64,000 nucleotides of DNA. Source: Prorocentrum cordatum. Taxonomy: Eukaryota > Sar > Dinophyceae > Prorocentrales > Prorocentraceae. Below are positions 1-11,899 of this stretch, in pieces (position 1 is the first letter of the stretch; every line of letters starts with the position of its first letter). The stretch is taken from assembly GCA_963575745.1 (NCBI GenBank), contig CAUYUJ010018572.1, positions 52,501 through 116,500 of the forward strand. The letters run 5' to 3'. The notes under the pieces are model-generated. The model was not told the origin of the DNA and ran no database searches. It worked only from the letters and a program-made list of their open reading frames with translations. The position numbers were made by a program, and so were the translations under genes.

Positions 1-310
1 TCATCACCAGCATGACCGTCATCATCCTCGTCATCATACATCTCATCTGCATCAACAACAGCATCGGCAGCATCAGCATCACCATCATCAGCGTCAACAT
101 CACCATTCGCATCCTCATCATCGTCATCATCAACCTCAGCAAGTTCACCATCAGCACCAGCACCACCATCGTCACCATCATCAACAGCATCGACTTCACC
201 ATCATCATGCTCACCATACCCATCAGCAGCAACAACCAGATCATCACCAGCACCCGTATTATCATCAACAGCAGCATTAGCATCATCACCATCACCGTCA
301 GCAGCATCGT
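1..310. repeat. Degenerate CAT/CAC trinucleotide tract
   Basis: Interrupted CAT, CAC and CAG triplets fill the left edge of the window. Frames stay open on both strands only because the period is three. No coding signal is seen. Confidence 0.85.
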
Positions 311-1295
311 CATATGCATTATCACCATATTACTTCGTCCCGTCCTGCTTCATACCTTCACATTGTGACGACCTTTCCATTATCCCTCCTCCGTGCTCCT
401 CCATCCTATTTCTTATTATTCGCTCCACCCTCGTTTTTTATTCACCTACCTCCCCCTGTCTGCTTTATGCAATTTCACACAATGCGTACTACTCTCTTCC
501 CTCCCCTGACTCCGTGCGGGAACTGTCCGCCCCCCTGCGCGTATTGTTCTTGTATACAGGAGCGGCCGAGTTCGTGGTTGTTGCATATGTGTCTTGCAAT
601 CGGTCTGTTTTCGGTGGTTCAAAATGGTGCCCCCGCTACAGGACGGACCTCATGTTCGGATCGGCGCTCTGCCCCCGTCGTTCAGACTGGCGCTCTCGCT
701 CCAGCGCGGGCCACTTTTAATTGACCCGAGTCCGTTTTCGTAGTTGACGCCCCCCTCGCCTCCGCTCATCCAACTTCCCTGGCCCTCCTGCTCATCCCAC
801 CCCTGCTTCCGCTCCAGTTCCTGCTACTGCTGTTCGTCATCGTCCGTATCCTTCCTCATCCTCCCCCATTTTTTCCTGCTCGTCCTCCTGCTCACCCGCC
901 ACATCCCGCCGCCACCTCCTCCTCATCCTCCTATTTTCGCATCTCCTCTCATGCGATTGCGCATGACATGATTGGGTCTTTTTTGGTGTTCCAGGTCGAC
1001 TGCGACACGCGTCCGCGGAGAGAGACAAGTCAGCGCAATGGGAAGAGATGCAAGGGCACTTAGCTTGTCCACCCCCCCTCTTTCTCTCTCCTCCCTCAGT
1101 CCATACTCTCCTTCCCTCCCTTTCCCGTCCCCACTGCTGCTACAACCCCCCTTCCCTCATCCCATCCATCCGCATGTTTCCCTTTTCGTCCTGGCTGACG
1201 GCACTCTGGCTCAGGCACTCTGACTCCTCGCGCGGCCTCTCGCCCTACCTCTTCCTTGGCCCCCTCCTTCCCATCCCCCGCGCCCGAGAGCGTCG
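311..1295. other. No gene seen; pyrimidine-rich DNA
   Basis: C- and T-rich unique DNA. Open frames here are Pro/Ser/Leu strings typical of translated CTC-like sequence. No splice-consistent exon or RNA gene was found. Confidence 0.5.
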
Positions 1296-2758
1296 ATGCT
1301 TGCGGGATGCAGATTCGCTGGTTCGATCGCTGCGGAGGAGCAGCTCACCCTGCAGGCGCTGGGAATGGGCCGCACGCTGCCGGCCTACAGCATCCAACGG
1401 CGAGCTGAGGACCAGCCAGAGCATGGCAGGGGAAAAGCGGCGGAGACGGCTACCGTCGCCACGCCGAGGCTCCCATGGATGCGCTTGGCCGAGGTTGGCC
1501 TTGCTGTTCGCCGAGAAGACGGCGCTCATTCGCCTCCTGGGCAAGCGCCAGGCCACCGGTGCGAATCCGCACCCGAGCCGTCCAGGGCTGACCGCGCCGC
1601 CGGAGGGCATCCCGAGCGGGAGGAGGGCGCCAAGCGCACCACGCACGCCTCCCAGGACCAGCAGGCCAAGCACGGGCGAGAGGATGACGCTGAGCCCTGC
1701 GAGGAAGACACTGCCTGAGCAGAGGACGAGGAGCCCGGCGAAGAGCAACCCGAACGCGAAGCGCAGCGCCGCTGCATTTCCTTGCGGCGGGGCCGTGAGG
1801 GGAGCGCAGCTGGCTCTGAACCTCGGGGCCCTTCGTCCAGCGCCGCCAGAGAGGTGCCAGATCTGCAGCTACATCGACGATGTGGCCATCGTGGATGAGG
1901 TACCAGATAACGATCTAGACCCCGATCCGGAGCCAGAGACCGAGCCAACGAGGCTGAGCGGGAACGACGACTTCAGCCTGGACAGGAGCCCATGGAATGA
2001 ACGGAGTCCTACGCAGCACAATTACAAGCAAATGTTCTATAAGGTTCCCCTCGGGGAGTACACTTGAAATCAGATATTACATAAGGTCTTTCGCGTCGAA
2101 CGCACTTACAAGTTAACTTCGAGGGTCACGCCAGCAGTTTGGGATCTCATGTATCATGGGCGTTCAGAAGCTCCCGTTCTAGAAGACCTTCAGGATCTCT
2201 TGTATGATGACCGGCTGGTATCCTTGGGGCATCTTGAGACCTCGCCCACACGGCTCAACATCAACACCGAAGCCCAGGGCGACTTCGCGACGATGAGTCC
2301 TGCGACAGTTCAGCAGGTCTGCGGGACAACGAGTCCCAGGCTTACTCGCAGAACCTCTGGGAAGACGAGCTCTACAGAGCACGGAGCCACGAGACCTCGG
2401 GATGTCGAGCTTTCCGGGGGATTGGTTCAGATCGACCTCGGGACAACGAGCTCCCCAGGGAATTTGGTGCAGAGAGGTCCCGAGCTCCACATGCCCTGGG
2501 CCAGTTTTTTCAGCACGGACAAGTTCTGGGTGTCTCTGGGAGTCTGCAGAGAACGCGCTCTCGGAGGAAGTTGCTGCAGCGCAGTCGGAAACAATGGGGT
2601 TCATGCGCATCCCGTCTCAGAGTCCCTGGGCGGCTCCGTCCGAGATCCAGGGTATGATGGAGTCCCAGAGCAGATTCTTCACGGCCACGGGCGCTGCGAC
2701 GAAGGACAATGCCATGATCCTGAAGGGGTTGGCCTCGCTCGTGCGGCAACGCTCTTGA
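1296..2758 (+). pseudogene. Decayed coding sequence, family unknown
   Basis: Three frames in succession read like protein. From 1296 a charged stretch ends at a TGA near 1716 but continues past it in the same frame. From about 1760 the frame shifts to an acidic stretch containing ICSYIDDVAIVDEV. That stretch runs into a TGA at 2065-2067 and continues in frame (KVFRVERTYKLTSRVTPAVW) to about 2500. A third frame then carries ENALSEEVAAAQSETMGFM and stops at 2758. At least two nonsense codons and two frameshifts suggest an old gene or mobile-element gene. The opposite strand at 1245-1748 encodes a hydrophobic peptide, which I take as the antisense of the charged stretch. I do not recognise a family. 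Confidence 0.35.
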
Positions 2759-2792
2759 AGCGGCACTTAGCCGAGGCGGTGGTGGCCCGCTG

Positions 2793-2821
2793 CGCCTTGC
2801 CGTCGGCCTGACGGCAAGGCG
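2793..2821. repeat. Perfect 12-bp stem-loop
   Basis: CGCCTTGCCGTC at 2793-2804 is followed by a 5-nt loop and its exact reverse complement at 2810-2821. It lies just after the decayed coding stretch. It may be a transcript 3' hairpin or a small element end; the role is unknown. Confidence 0.7.
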
Positions 2822-3451
2822 TCTCAAGGCCGAGCTAGTGGAGGAGTCCGCTCGCGGGCTCCGCGCTCGTCCCCGAGTGAGGTCCAGGCCGCGCGCGCAA
2901 ATTCGTTGTCGTCATACACACCTTTTCCGGCCTCGTCTTCAGTTTGCTCATCTTGCGGGTTTGTACTTCACCGCTGACATACTTCGGTTTTGTTCGATTG
3001 TTGGCATGTGGTCCTTCTATACCTCTTTCATCACTGGGTCCTATCTTGCGACATAGTAGCTGGTGCTACCCTTATGGTCGTACTCAGTGGTTCTGCGGTT
3101 CATCCCGTCCCGCCAAGGTTTGGCTCGCTGTCTGCAGCTCGCGCTGGCAAGCGGGGGCTCTGGACACAACCGCGAGCGTCGATGCACAGTCCAGACTGTG
3201 CGTTTCAGCGGACCCCTTGAATGTGACTGGTGCTGGGCTCTTGTCGTGAATATGCTGTATTTTGTTCCCTGCCCTCAGTCGGTGCCGTTGTCATGCAGCT
3301 GCATTTCCACATCCGCGGTGTCCTGCCGTTGTGTTGTGGCTGCTGGGGCCTTGGTTGTGTCATGGCGAACTCGTGAATGTTGCATTGGTCCTCCTGCGTT
3401 GAATTTCAGCTCATCTCCTTGTTGGCAGTCCATGGCAGGAGTAACATGACG
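2822..3451. other. No gene seen
   Basis: Unique sequence of mixed composition. Short overlapping open frames are present but none has a convincing codon pattern or splice context. Confidence 0.45.
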
Positions 3452-3503
3452 GATGCCGGCCCAGTGTGGATGCCGGCCCAGTGTGGCTGACATGCCGGCC
3501 CAG
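3452..3503. repeat. 17-bp tandem repeat, about 2.7 copies
   Basis: The unit GATGCCGGCCCAGTGTG occurs at 3452-3468 and 3469-3485, with a partial copy at 3491-3503. Confidence 0.85.
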
Positions 3504-3883
3504 GCGGCCTAGGAGCCGACGATAGCGCCATAAGAAGAAACACAGTTTTTTGGTCTTCATTTTCCGCCTTATCCCTTTTCCACCTCCCGTCGTCTGCCTC
3601 TTCTCTCTCCTCAACCCCCCGTCTCTCTCACCTCCCCCAAATCCCTCATCCATCTCCCTTTTCGTTTTTCTCCTCCTCTGTCCCGTCTCCCCCGCCGCGC
3701 CCTCCCCTCCTTTCTCCCCATACGGGACATGCCGACGTCGTCTTGGATGCTTCCGCCGACCCCCCACGCCCTGGGCATGAGGGGACAGGAGGAGGGGAAG
3801 AAGGCGGAGGAGGAGGAGGAGAGCGACACGTGAGGATGACGAGCCGGGCAGGCCGACGAGGACGGAGGACGGGGAGGACGATA

Positions 3884-3890
<7 letters not shown>
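3504..3890. other. No gene seen; pyrimidine block then purine block
   Basis: A C/T-rich stretch switches strand asymmetry near 3780 to G/A-rich DNA leading into the ATG tract. No coding signal. Confidence 0.5.
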
Positions 3891-3941
<51 letters not shown>

Positions 3942-4190
3942 CGATGATGATGATGATGATGATGATGGTGATGATGCTGCTGCTGATGGTGCTGATGGTG
4001 CTGATGATGATGATGATGGTGATGGTGATGGTGATGATGATGATGATGAGGATGAGGATGATGATGGTGATGGTGATGGTGATGGTGATTGTGCTGCTAA
4101 TGATGATGGTGATGATGATGATGATAATGATGATGATAATGATGATGATGATGATGATGGTGATGATGCTGCTGATGGTGCTGATGGTGC

Positions 4191-4225
<35 letters not shown>

Positions 4226-4491
4226 GTGATGGTGATGGTGATGATGATGAGGATGATGAGGATGATGATGGTGATGGTGATGGTGATGGTGATGGTGATG
4301 GTGCTGCTAATGATGATGGAGATGGTGATGGTGATGATGATGATGATGATGATGATGACGGTGATGGTGATGGTGATGATGATGATGATGCTGATGATGA
4401 TGATGGTGGTGGTGGTGGGGTGGTGGTAATGGTGATGGTGATGGTGATGGTGATGGTGATGGTGATGGTGATGGTGATGGTGATGATGATG

Positions 4492-4523
<32 letters not shown>

Positions 4524-4525
4524 GA
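3891..4525. repeat. (ATG)n tract with GGTGAT and GCTGAT variants
   Basis: About 635 bp of ATG triplets with interspersed GGT and GCT. A minus-strand frame of 386 codons over this tract is a His/Ile repeat artefact. Confidence 0.95.
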
Positions 4526-5048
4526 AGATGATGGTGGGGTGAAAGGGGGCGGGGGGGCGGGGACGAGATGGAGGGAGGAAGAGGGGGGGGACGACGACGA
4601 GGAGGGGGAGAAGAAGCAGGCCAAGAAGGACGAGTTTGAGGAGGTGGAGGACGAGGAAGAGGAGGAAAAGGAGGACGACGAGGAGGAAAACGAATTGTCG
4701 GAGGAAGACTAGGAGGAGAAGTGAGGATCAACGAGAATGAGAGGGAAAACAATGATGTTGATGAGGAGGCTGGACCGCCGCAAAGAACCCAAAATGTCTC
4801 AAACAATTATATACCGATGTTCGGCCTTAACGACAACCACAAGGACCAGGACCCGGTACGACGGACGACAACGACGAGAGCAACGACAGACGACAAACAA
4901 CACGTAAACAAAATACGACGGCCTTCGGAGTTCCCAGCAGGTTTCCGGAACTCTCCGGAGGTGTCCAGAAGCCTCTAGACGCTTCTGGAGGGCTTGAGGC
5001 GACGTGAATGGTCAAGAGCGTCAAAGGCCCGAATCCCAGATTTTCGAT
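4526..5048. other. No gene seen; purine-rich shoulder and unique DNA
   Basis: GAG/GAC-rich DNA to about 4720, then unique sequence to 5048 without a convincing exon. Confidence 0.45.
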
Positions 5049-5425
5049 CTCGCCGACGACGGGTGACCGACGGCGACGACGACACTCGAACGACGACCAA
5101 CGACGACAGTCGAACGATTTAGGGCAACTTGCGACGTCGACGATGAGGACGACGACGACGACGGCGACGACGGCAGTCGAACGACGAGGACAGTCGACAA
5201 CCGACAGACGACGTTGGTGACGTTGATGACATTTGATGACATGGGTGGTGGCGACGATGATGACGGCCGACGTTCGACGGACGACGGATTCGTCTCCGGC
5301 GGCAACGACGACGACGATGGAAGCGGAGACGACAACGACGGCGGTTGCGACGACGACGGCGTCGACGACGCCGACGACGACGACGATGGCGACAACGACG
5401 ACTGCGACACCGACGACGAGCGATG
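5049..5425. repeat. Degenerate CGA/ACG trinucleotide repeat
   Basis: Scattered CGACGACGA runs with irregular interruptions across about 380 bp. All frames are open to some extent, which explains the Arg-rich and Asp-rich open frames on both strands. Confidence 0.8.
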
Positions 5426-5641
5426 ACCACGACGACCGCCTGCGGGGAGGAGCGCCCCTGCCGCCCAAGCGTGCCCGTGGGCCCCTGGCTTGAGCGGGAT
5501 AGCGCGCCTCCCCGAAGGCCGCCGTCGCGCCGGCCGCGCCAAGTGTAGACTAGTAGAGGCAGGTGCCGAGTGGGGGGTCCACCACCAGAGGCGTGGCCAC
5601 CACCTCATGGCCAAGCAGGGACGAAGCGTCCTGGTCTTTCC

Positions 5642-5776
5642 ATGCGCTCCTCACAAATCGCCGAAACTTTGTACAAGGTTATCAGGACGCTTCTGGCTAA
5701 GGAAGTCGTGTTTCAAGACGTCGATGTACGTTTTAACCACATCGTTTTGTTATGGGGGAATGGTTCTGCCCTCTGA
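5642..5776 (+). CDS. Possible short exon or ORF, unknown
   Basis: A 44-codon frame starting MRSSQIAETLYKVIRTLLAK has balanced composition, unlike the repeat-derived frames around it. No splice partner or known domain was found. An overlapping frame from 5490 to 6038 is also open, so this is weak. Confidence 0.2.
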   Translation: MRSSQIAETLYKVIRTLLAKEVVFQDVDVRFNHIVLLWGNGSAL

Positions 5777-6068
5777 GCATGATGTGAAGGGCCTAGAGGA
5801 ATCCCAGGACGGTCGGTCCCTGCCGATTCTCAATGATCGAGGGTTTCGGAGGGGGAAGGATCGAGGATCGAAGATGCTGCGCGTTTCAGCAGAGAAGGTG
5901 CAGACGAGGATCGAAGAGTTCGGTCTCGACGTATCTGGCCGTTCCGGGTGGCTCTGTAGGCTTGCTAGGAAGAGGGTACCAGACCCTCTGGAGGTGATCC
6001 CCTTGGCACCGTCTGCGAGGATGGGGGAGTTACCATGAAGAGAAGGGGTCCTGACGGAATGAGGGGGT

Positions 6069-6183
6069 CCTGGCGTTTTTCGCCGATTTCGGTTTCCTGG
6101 GGACCTCCTTGGGCCCCAGGCCGTCAAAAGGCGATTCAGAATGAAAAGCTGATCCCAGGGAAACTCCTGGGGGTCCAGGACCC
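6069..6183 (+). repeat. Dispersed repeat R1, copy 1
   Basis: Resembles 8009-8121 in order and spacing: a TTTCGG block, a GGGCCCC block, a GTCAAAA block, a GAA-rich middle, then GGTCCAGGACCC. Roughly two thirds identical by eye. Confidence 0.55.
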
Positions 6184-6249
6184 TTGTTACTAATGGCAAG
6201 GGATGTGACTGAGGAGGGAGGATTGAGGTTTTGTTGGGCGTGCGGAATC

Positions 6250-6540
6250 CGTTTGGGTGTTCGCACATCCTCCCTCCTTCTCTCTCCGTTCTGCTCATTC
6301 CTCCATCCTTCCCCTATCCTTCCCCCCATTCTTCCTCCCTCCTGCCTCCCTCGTCCCCCTCCCTCCTATACTTTACCGCCCTCTCCCTTCTCTTCCCCCC
6401 CTCCCTACTCCCTCCCTTCCCTTTCTCACTTTCTCCTCCATGCCTCCTCGTCTTCGTGCCCTTCCCGCACTTACGCCTCCCTCTCCCGCCATCCTCCCTT
6501 TCCCCCGACTGGTGTTCGGAGTAAGGGGGGGGGGACGGGG
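6250..6540. repeat. Pyrimidine-rich low-complexity tract
   Basis: Long CCTCC/TTCC runs. Open frames are Pro/Ser/Leu strings. Confidence 0.7.
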
Positions 6541-6628
6541 AACGAGAGGAGGGGGGGGGATAGGGGGGTAAGGGGTGGTGGAGGAGGATGATTTGCAGGT
6601 CGAGATAGAGGTGGATGTGCAGGAGGAC

Positions 6629-6690
6629 CGAGGATCGAAGATCGAGGATCGAGGGTCGAGGGGTCGAGGATCGAGGGTCGAGGGTCGAAG
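6629..6690. repeat. GAGGATC/GAGGGTC heptamer repeat
   Basis: About nine tandem copies of GAGGATC or GAGGGTC. Confidence 0.8.
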
Positions 6691-6918
6691 GGCGTATGGA
6701 ATGGGCAGGGAGCGCGAGGGGGGCGTGCAAGCTTTGCATGGGACACCCCTGCGGCGCCGTCCGAGCGAGCGCGGCAGGGGGGCGCTTGGGGCACGGCGTT
6801 TGCGGGCACGCCGGCGGCGACGTCGAATTCGGGAGCGCCGCCAGTCGCAGAAAAGAAGGCCCGCAGCCGCGAGAGCTCACCTTGTGCGCGCGGGCTCGAT
6901 CTTCTGCACCAAGTTTGA

Positions 6919-7070
6919 GTCGGGCCTGTCCCCCTACAGGCCGATTTTCGACGAAGAATGAAACCTAGTCAAAACATACCCTAACGTATGCAAAAATGAT
7001 CAAACACTTGTCCCCAGACTATTTGTTTGACAATTTTTTGATATTCCTCCTGTAGAAGAACAGGCCCGAC
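6919..7070. mobile_element. MITE-like TIR element, family T1, copy 1 (diverged)
   Basis: Begins GTCGGGCCTGTCCCCCTACA and ends with a diverged inverse ending AGGCCCGAC. It shares both ends with 14580-14765. No coding capacity (152 bp). Confidence 0.65.
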
Positions 7071-7809
7071 TTAACACCAGGTCGTTTGGCCGGCCAAAGG
7101 TCCATGGAGCTGGCTGGGGTTCCGAGGTGGCCCAGCACTGTTTCTGGCCAGCAGGTTCGAGGTCCTGGGTTCGTGGAAGGTGTTTGCCCCGTTCGGCCTC
7201 CCGGGGTGGTTTTCAGGCCCCGGGACTGAACAGCGGATCCGTGGAGAAAAATTGCGCCAGACCGGTGCGCGCGCGCGTTGTGATGGCCAGTGGCGAGGTA
7301 CAGCACGCCATGCCGCTCGTTTTCGAGCCCTCCTCGTGCCTGCAGAAATGTGCCTTCGTGTCCTCATGCCGCGAGACCTGTTGGCTGAAGCTCGAAGCGG
7401 ATTTGCTTGCGCATCGTGGGGTTGAGATCCAGGATCTCCCTTGCAGAGGCAGCAAAGGCAGCTACGAAGCCAACAGGTGTAGCCAGGAGCAAGCAGCAAG
7501 CCGCGCGAAGCAAGCAGCGGCAGGCAGAGATATAATTCATAAACAGCATGAAGCGCAAACGTAAGCACCAGCAGCAAGCAACATAAGAAGGAGGGACGGG
7601 GGAGCAGGAGGGGGCAGAGGAGGGAGAAGCAGGAAGGAGCAAGAGCAGGAAAGGGAATGAGAAGGGGGGGGCAACAGGAGCAGGATGGGGGGAGGACGAA
7701 GGCGACGGCGAGGAGGCGGGGGCGGAGTGGGGTTGGCGGGGGAGGCGTGTCCCCTCGCCTCCGGCCCTTTCGCAGCCGCGGCCGCACAGTGGTAGAAGAG
7801 AGAAAGAGG
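7071..7809. other. No gene seen
   Basis: Unique, moderately GC-rich sequence, becoming G/A-rich after 7600. Several open frames overlap on both strands and none stands out. Confidence 0.4.
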
Positions 7810-7900
7810 AAGTCTTGGGGCAACAGCAGCCGCAAGACGAGAACGGGAATGGGGGCCCCCGTCATGGGAGGCGGAAGGGACGAAGAGGAGGCGGAGGAGG
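7810..7900 (+). repeat. Dispersed repeat R2, plus copy
   Basis: The segment with GTCTTGGGGCAACAGCAGC, GACGAGAACGGGAATGGGG and GACGAAGAGGAGGCGGAGG recurs in inverse orientation at 10741-10822. Confidence 0.7.
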
Positions 7901-8008
7901 AGGAGGAAGGAGGAGGAGGAGGAGGACGAGGAGGAGGAGGACGAGGAGGAGGAGAAGGAGTATCGTCATGAAGCAACCGGGTCCTGAGGGAAACGGATTC
8001 TGATGTTC

Positions 8009-8121
8009 TTTCCCCGTTTTCGGGCTCCCCGGGCTACCCCCCTGGGCCCCGACGTTGTCAAAAAATAACGAATCCAGGGTGAAGAACTGGTCCCGTGGGA
8101 AGGCCTCAGGATCCAGGTCCC
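8009..8121 (+). repeat. Dispersed repeat R1, copy 2
   Basis: Direct-orientation relative of 6069-6183, sharing GGGCCCC, GTCAAAA and GATCCAGGTCCC blocks in order. Confidence 0.55.
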
Positions 8122-8224
8122 ATTTCCTTCAGGACACGTTTCCTGCATCCCAGGACTTGACCACACCCTTTCCGTAGTCGGCCCGGGACCCGATCAGCCG
8201 GAGCAGGAGGAAGAGGCAGGAGGA

Positions 8225-8340
8225 GGAGAAGGATGATGATGAGGAGGAGGAGGAGGAGGAGGAGGAGGAGGAGGAGGAGGAGGAGAAGGACGCAGGAGGA
8301 GGAGGAGGCAGGGCAGGAGGAGAAGGAGGAGCGGCGGAGG
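8225..8340. repeat. (GAG)n tract
   Basis: Near-pure GAG/GGA triplets with short interruptions. Confidence 0.9.
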
Positions 8341-8801
8341 CGCCTCCCTCCTCGCGCGGTCCTCCCTGCCCCCTCGGCGCCTCTCGTCGCTGGCGTCGTC
8401 GCCGGCGCCGCTCCGCGCGCTGGCGACCGCCGAGCAGCGCCGCCGCGCCCAGCCGCCGGCGCCCCGCTGCCTGCCAGGCTCAGGCTCAGGCTCCCGCCCC
8501 TCCCGGCTCGGGCTTGGGCGACGCAGTCAGGACGGCGAGGCGGGGGCGCGGCAGGGCGGGGGAGCTCCGATCGCGGCATGCCGGGGGCTGCCAGGGGCGA
8601 GGGTGGGGCGCGGCAGGACGGCGAGAACGGGGCGCGGCAGGGGGCCGCCGAGCGGCAGGAGCGTCTGCGGCAGAGGGGTCGGCCCTGACCAGGCCCGTGC
8701 ACCGGCCCGCGATCGGTGCATCTGGGGCAGGCTCGCGCCGTGGCAAAGGTCACGACGGGGCCGTAAGATGGCCCGACAGACCTCCAAGAGGGCCCCAAAC
8801 G
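8341..8801. other. No gene seen; very GC-rich DNA
   Basis: Highly GC-rich sequence open in several frames on both strands. Ala/Arg/Pro-rich readings show no conserved motif. Confidence 0.4.
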
Positions 8802-8995
8802 TCGGGGGCGGAAAAGAGGGGGGTGATGACTAGGGGGGGGTGGACACCATGGCGGGGGCCATGACATTTCCCCAGATTTCAGGGCGCCTGTTCTTGTTTC
8901 ATTACGTCCCTGGCCCCCCCGCTTGGCCGCGCACATGCCGCCGGTCATGATTTACACCCCCCCCTCTTGGACACCCCCCTCTTGGCCGCTCCCGA
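8802..8995 (+). repeat. Dispersed repeat R3, copy 1
   Basis: Matches 63696-63895 closely over its whole length: TCGGGGGCGGAAAAGAG start, TGATGACTAGG, TTTCATTACGTCCCTGGCC, ATGCCGCCGGTCATGATTT, and CCCCTCTTGGACACCCCCC near the end. Confidence 0.9.
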
Positions 8996-9640
8996 AAACG
9001 GGCCCAAGAGGGCTCCGAGACAGTCCCGACAGGGCCCCAGGATGCCCCAGGAGGCTCCCAAGAGACCCCGAAGAGGCCCCAAGAGGCCCCCACGAGGCCC
9101 CCAGGAAGCCCCACGAGGTTCCCGAGAGTCCCAGAAGATCCCGCAAGGACCCCACAGAAGTTCGAGATCGCTCCAAAACATCCCAAGAGGCCTCCCAGAG
9201 CACTCCCAAGAGGGCCCCACGAGGTAAAACTCATTGATTTGTCATTGGTTTGTGGGGGACTTTTGAGTTCTCCCCTATTCGGCTTAAGAGGGCCCCACAG
9301 GTCCAACGGGGCCCCCCAGACAGTCCCGACAGGGCCCCAGGAGCCCCCAGGAGGTTCCCAAGAGGCCCCGAAGAGGCCCTGAGAGGCTCCCACGAGGCCC
9401 TCGGGAAGCCTCAAGAGGCCCCCAAGAGTTTCAAAATATCCGGGCAGGACACCACAGAAGTTCGACGACGCCCGAAGAGGCCCCCAAGACAGGCCCAGAA
9501 CGGGCCAGGAGCCCGAACATGACCCCAAGACAGCCCAACAGAGCCAGTACGCGCTCCAAGACGGGCCCACACCATACCGGGACTGCACAACGCCCCACAG
9601 GTGTCCTCAGAAGGCTCTGGGAGGCTCCAATAAGGTCCAC
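8996..9640. repeat. Degenerate CCCCAAGAGGC minisatellite
   Basis: Irregular 10-13 bp units built on CCAAGAGG and GGCCCC, with an interruption around 9228-9285. The same motif family recurs at 26060-26350, 40590-40700, 51520-51990 and 54720-54870. Confidence 0.8.
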
Positions 9641-9900
9641 GTGACAATCACACTGAACGCGAGGCCTCCCAAGAGCGTACGGCGGCGGCGCAATATAACT
9701 TCAGCGTCGAGCCCCGCTGCGACACGGTTCCGCGATCCCCCAAGGCCCTCAAACGGCTCCTTCCATAGTCCCACAGACACGGTCATTGGTACGCCCAGGT
9801 CGCCGATCCACATTCTGCCCTGTCCTCCATGCCGTCTCCGACCCAAGTCTTTCGACACTCGCGAGCTATTCACTGCGTTTTTTTGCCCCCCCCCACCACA
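9641..9900. other. No gene seen
   Basis: Unique sequence between two repeat blocks, without a convincing exon. Confidence 0.4.
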
Positions 9901-10610
9901 CACACACACGTCTGTGGCCACGACCGCGTAAAAATATAATATGATACCATGTATGCACAACCATGAATATATGGATGTATATATATATATATATGTATAT
10001 ATAAGGTGTGTATATGTATGTGTACGTACATCAGTAGTAACTCGATACACGTATATGTCTAACCTTGTATGGTTTGCATGCACGTGCGCGCGTACGGCAT
10101 GTATGCACATATTCGCGCGCGCATGTGCGCGAGCACGCCGGCCACGTGCGAAACTCGAAGGACCAAGGTGCATGGCGCGAAGCGCCACTACTGTCTTGTG
10201 AACATATATATATATATATATGTGACAAGCACGTGACTATGTATGCACATGCGCCACATATTCATGTGTGTATAGGTGTATGTGTACGTGTACCGTTACG
10301 TACATGTATAGTACATACATATAAAGACATCCACGCACATACACCCAAGCATAAACACATGTACACATTTGTACATACATTCATTCATTCATCCATTCAT
10401 CTATGTAGTGGTACATACATACATACATACATACATACATACAAACAAACATACATACATACATACATACATACATGCATACATGCATACATACATACGT
10501 ACGTACGTACGTACGTACGTACGTGCATACATGCATGTATGCATGCACTCATTCATACATACATGCGCATACAGGCATACCTACATAGATGTGTATGTAG
10601 GTTTGCAAAT
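9901..10610. repeat. Microsatellite cluster: CA, TA, CATA, GTAC
   Basis: CA at 9900, TA runs near 9980 and 10205, a CATA tetranucleotide block at about 10413-10500, and a GTAC run at 10498-10525. It is AT-richer than most of the window. Confidence 0.9.
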
Positions 10611-10740
10611 TAAGATGGCCGCCCCCAAAAGACACAACACATCAACCAACACGAAACAACGTTCTCTGTTCAACGTATTATCCTCTTCTGCCTCCTCCTC
10701 CTCCTCCTTCCTCCCTCCTCCCTCCTTCCTCCTCCTCGTC

Positions 10741-10822
10741 CTCCGCCTCCTCTTCGTTCCTTCCGTCCCCAATGAGATGGGCCCCATCCCCGTTCTCGTC
10801 CTGCTGCTGCTGCCCTAAGACG
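10741..10822 (-). repeat. Dispersed repeat R2, minus copy
   Basis: Reverse complement of the 7810-7900 segment. It includes the CAGCAGCAGCAGGACGAG part, so the two copies form an inverted pair about 2.9 kb apart. Confidence 0.7.
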
Positions 10823-11414
10823 GCAGCAATGATCTCACTGAAAGCAGAATGTGTGATGCCATCCCGTTGCTCGCATGCTTGCGCCACCAGTGACCTGGAA
10901 TTGGGCGATATCGGACGACCGTCGTCATCGGAAGGCTCCGATCGCTCAGGGTTGAGCGATTCACGTGGTGTCTGAATCCAGCGCGCAAGGAGCAGAGGGG
11001 GGCGAGTTGAGACAAAGATAGTTGGCCTTCGGGGGGGCCCTCGTCGCCACGGCTGGACGCAGCAGCTCGAACGTCAGTCGCGTTTGGACACCGTTAGGGG
11101 TCGGGGGACCGACTTTGAAATGCCGTTGTCTCAATTCGCCCTGCTCCGAAAAGAGGTCGTCCAACATTAACCTGCTGTGAACCTAACGTGGGCCTCGTGC
11201 AACTCCCTCTCCATCCCCTTCTCCCTCGACCTCCAGTCTCCCTCCTCCCCTACCTCTCTTCCCTCATCCTTCCTTCCCTCTCTCCCCCTCCTCCCCCTCC
11301 CCCTCGCCCTGAATTGCAGCGACGGGCTCCAGCGGCGAGGGTCGGGCGGGGGTGATGACCGGGCGCAGGAAAGGCGGAGGGAGGCAGGTCGGGAGGCAGG
11401 GAGGACGAGGAGGG
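10823..11414. other. No gene seen
   Basis: Unique sequence turning C/T-rich after 11180. No exon with consistent phase found. Confidence 0.4.
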
Positions 11415-11548
11415 GGAGAGTGAATGAAGAGGAGGAGGAGGAGGAGGAGGAGGAGGAGGAGGAGGAGGAGGAAGTGCGAGGAGGGAGAAACCGCAAGTAG
11501 AGGCAGCAGCGGCGGGAGGTCATCTCTCTCTCTCTCTCTCTCTCTCTT
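11415..11548. repeat. (GAG)n at 11424-11471 and (TC)n at 11520-11548
   Basis: A perfect GAG run followed 50 bp later by a perfect TC dinucleotide run. Confidence 0.95.
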
Positions 11549-11899
11549 CGCCTCCCTCCTCCGCAGCCGTTTCCCATTCGCCCGGCCCGTCCGGCCAGCT
11601 TCTCCCTTGCTCCCTTCCCCCCCTTCTCCCCCGTAGTATTGTTTGGTTTCTTGCTCGTCTATTCTCCCAGCCCCGCAGCTGGCCGCTAGCCACTCGAAGT
11701 CCAGGGGGGCGGCATCCCGCCCAGCAAAAACGACACTAAGGCGTCTACTCCTTTCAGCACAGATGTTCTGTCGTCGACGTTGCAGAGTCCGGATGCGCGG
11801 CAGGAGTCGGGCGGGGCGCACATTGCGTGCGGAAGGGCGAGCTGTCCCTCTCGCATCGGCGCCGCGCTCATTCTTCCTGAGAGTCGAGCTCCCGCGTTG

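Noticed and set aside
1245-1748. Hydrophobic minus frame resembling a membrane protein
   Set aside because: It is the complement of a charged plus-strand stretch; the plus frame continues coherently downstream.
3646-4806. 386-codon minus frame over the ATG tract
   Set aside because: His/Ile repeats from a trinucleotide tract.
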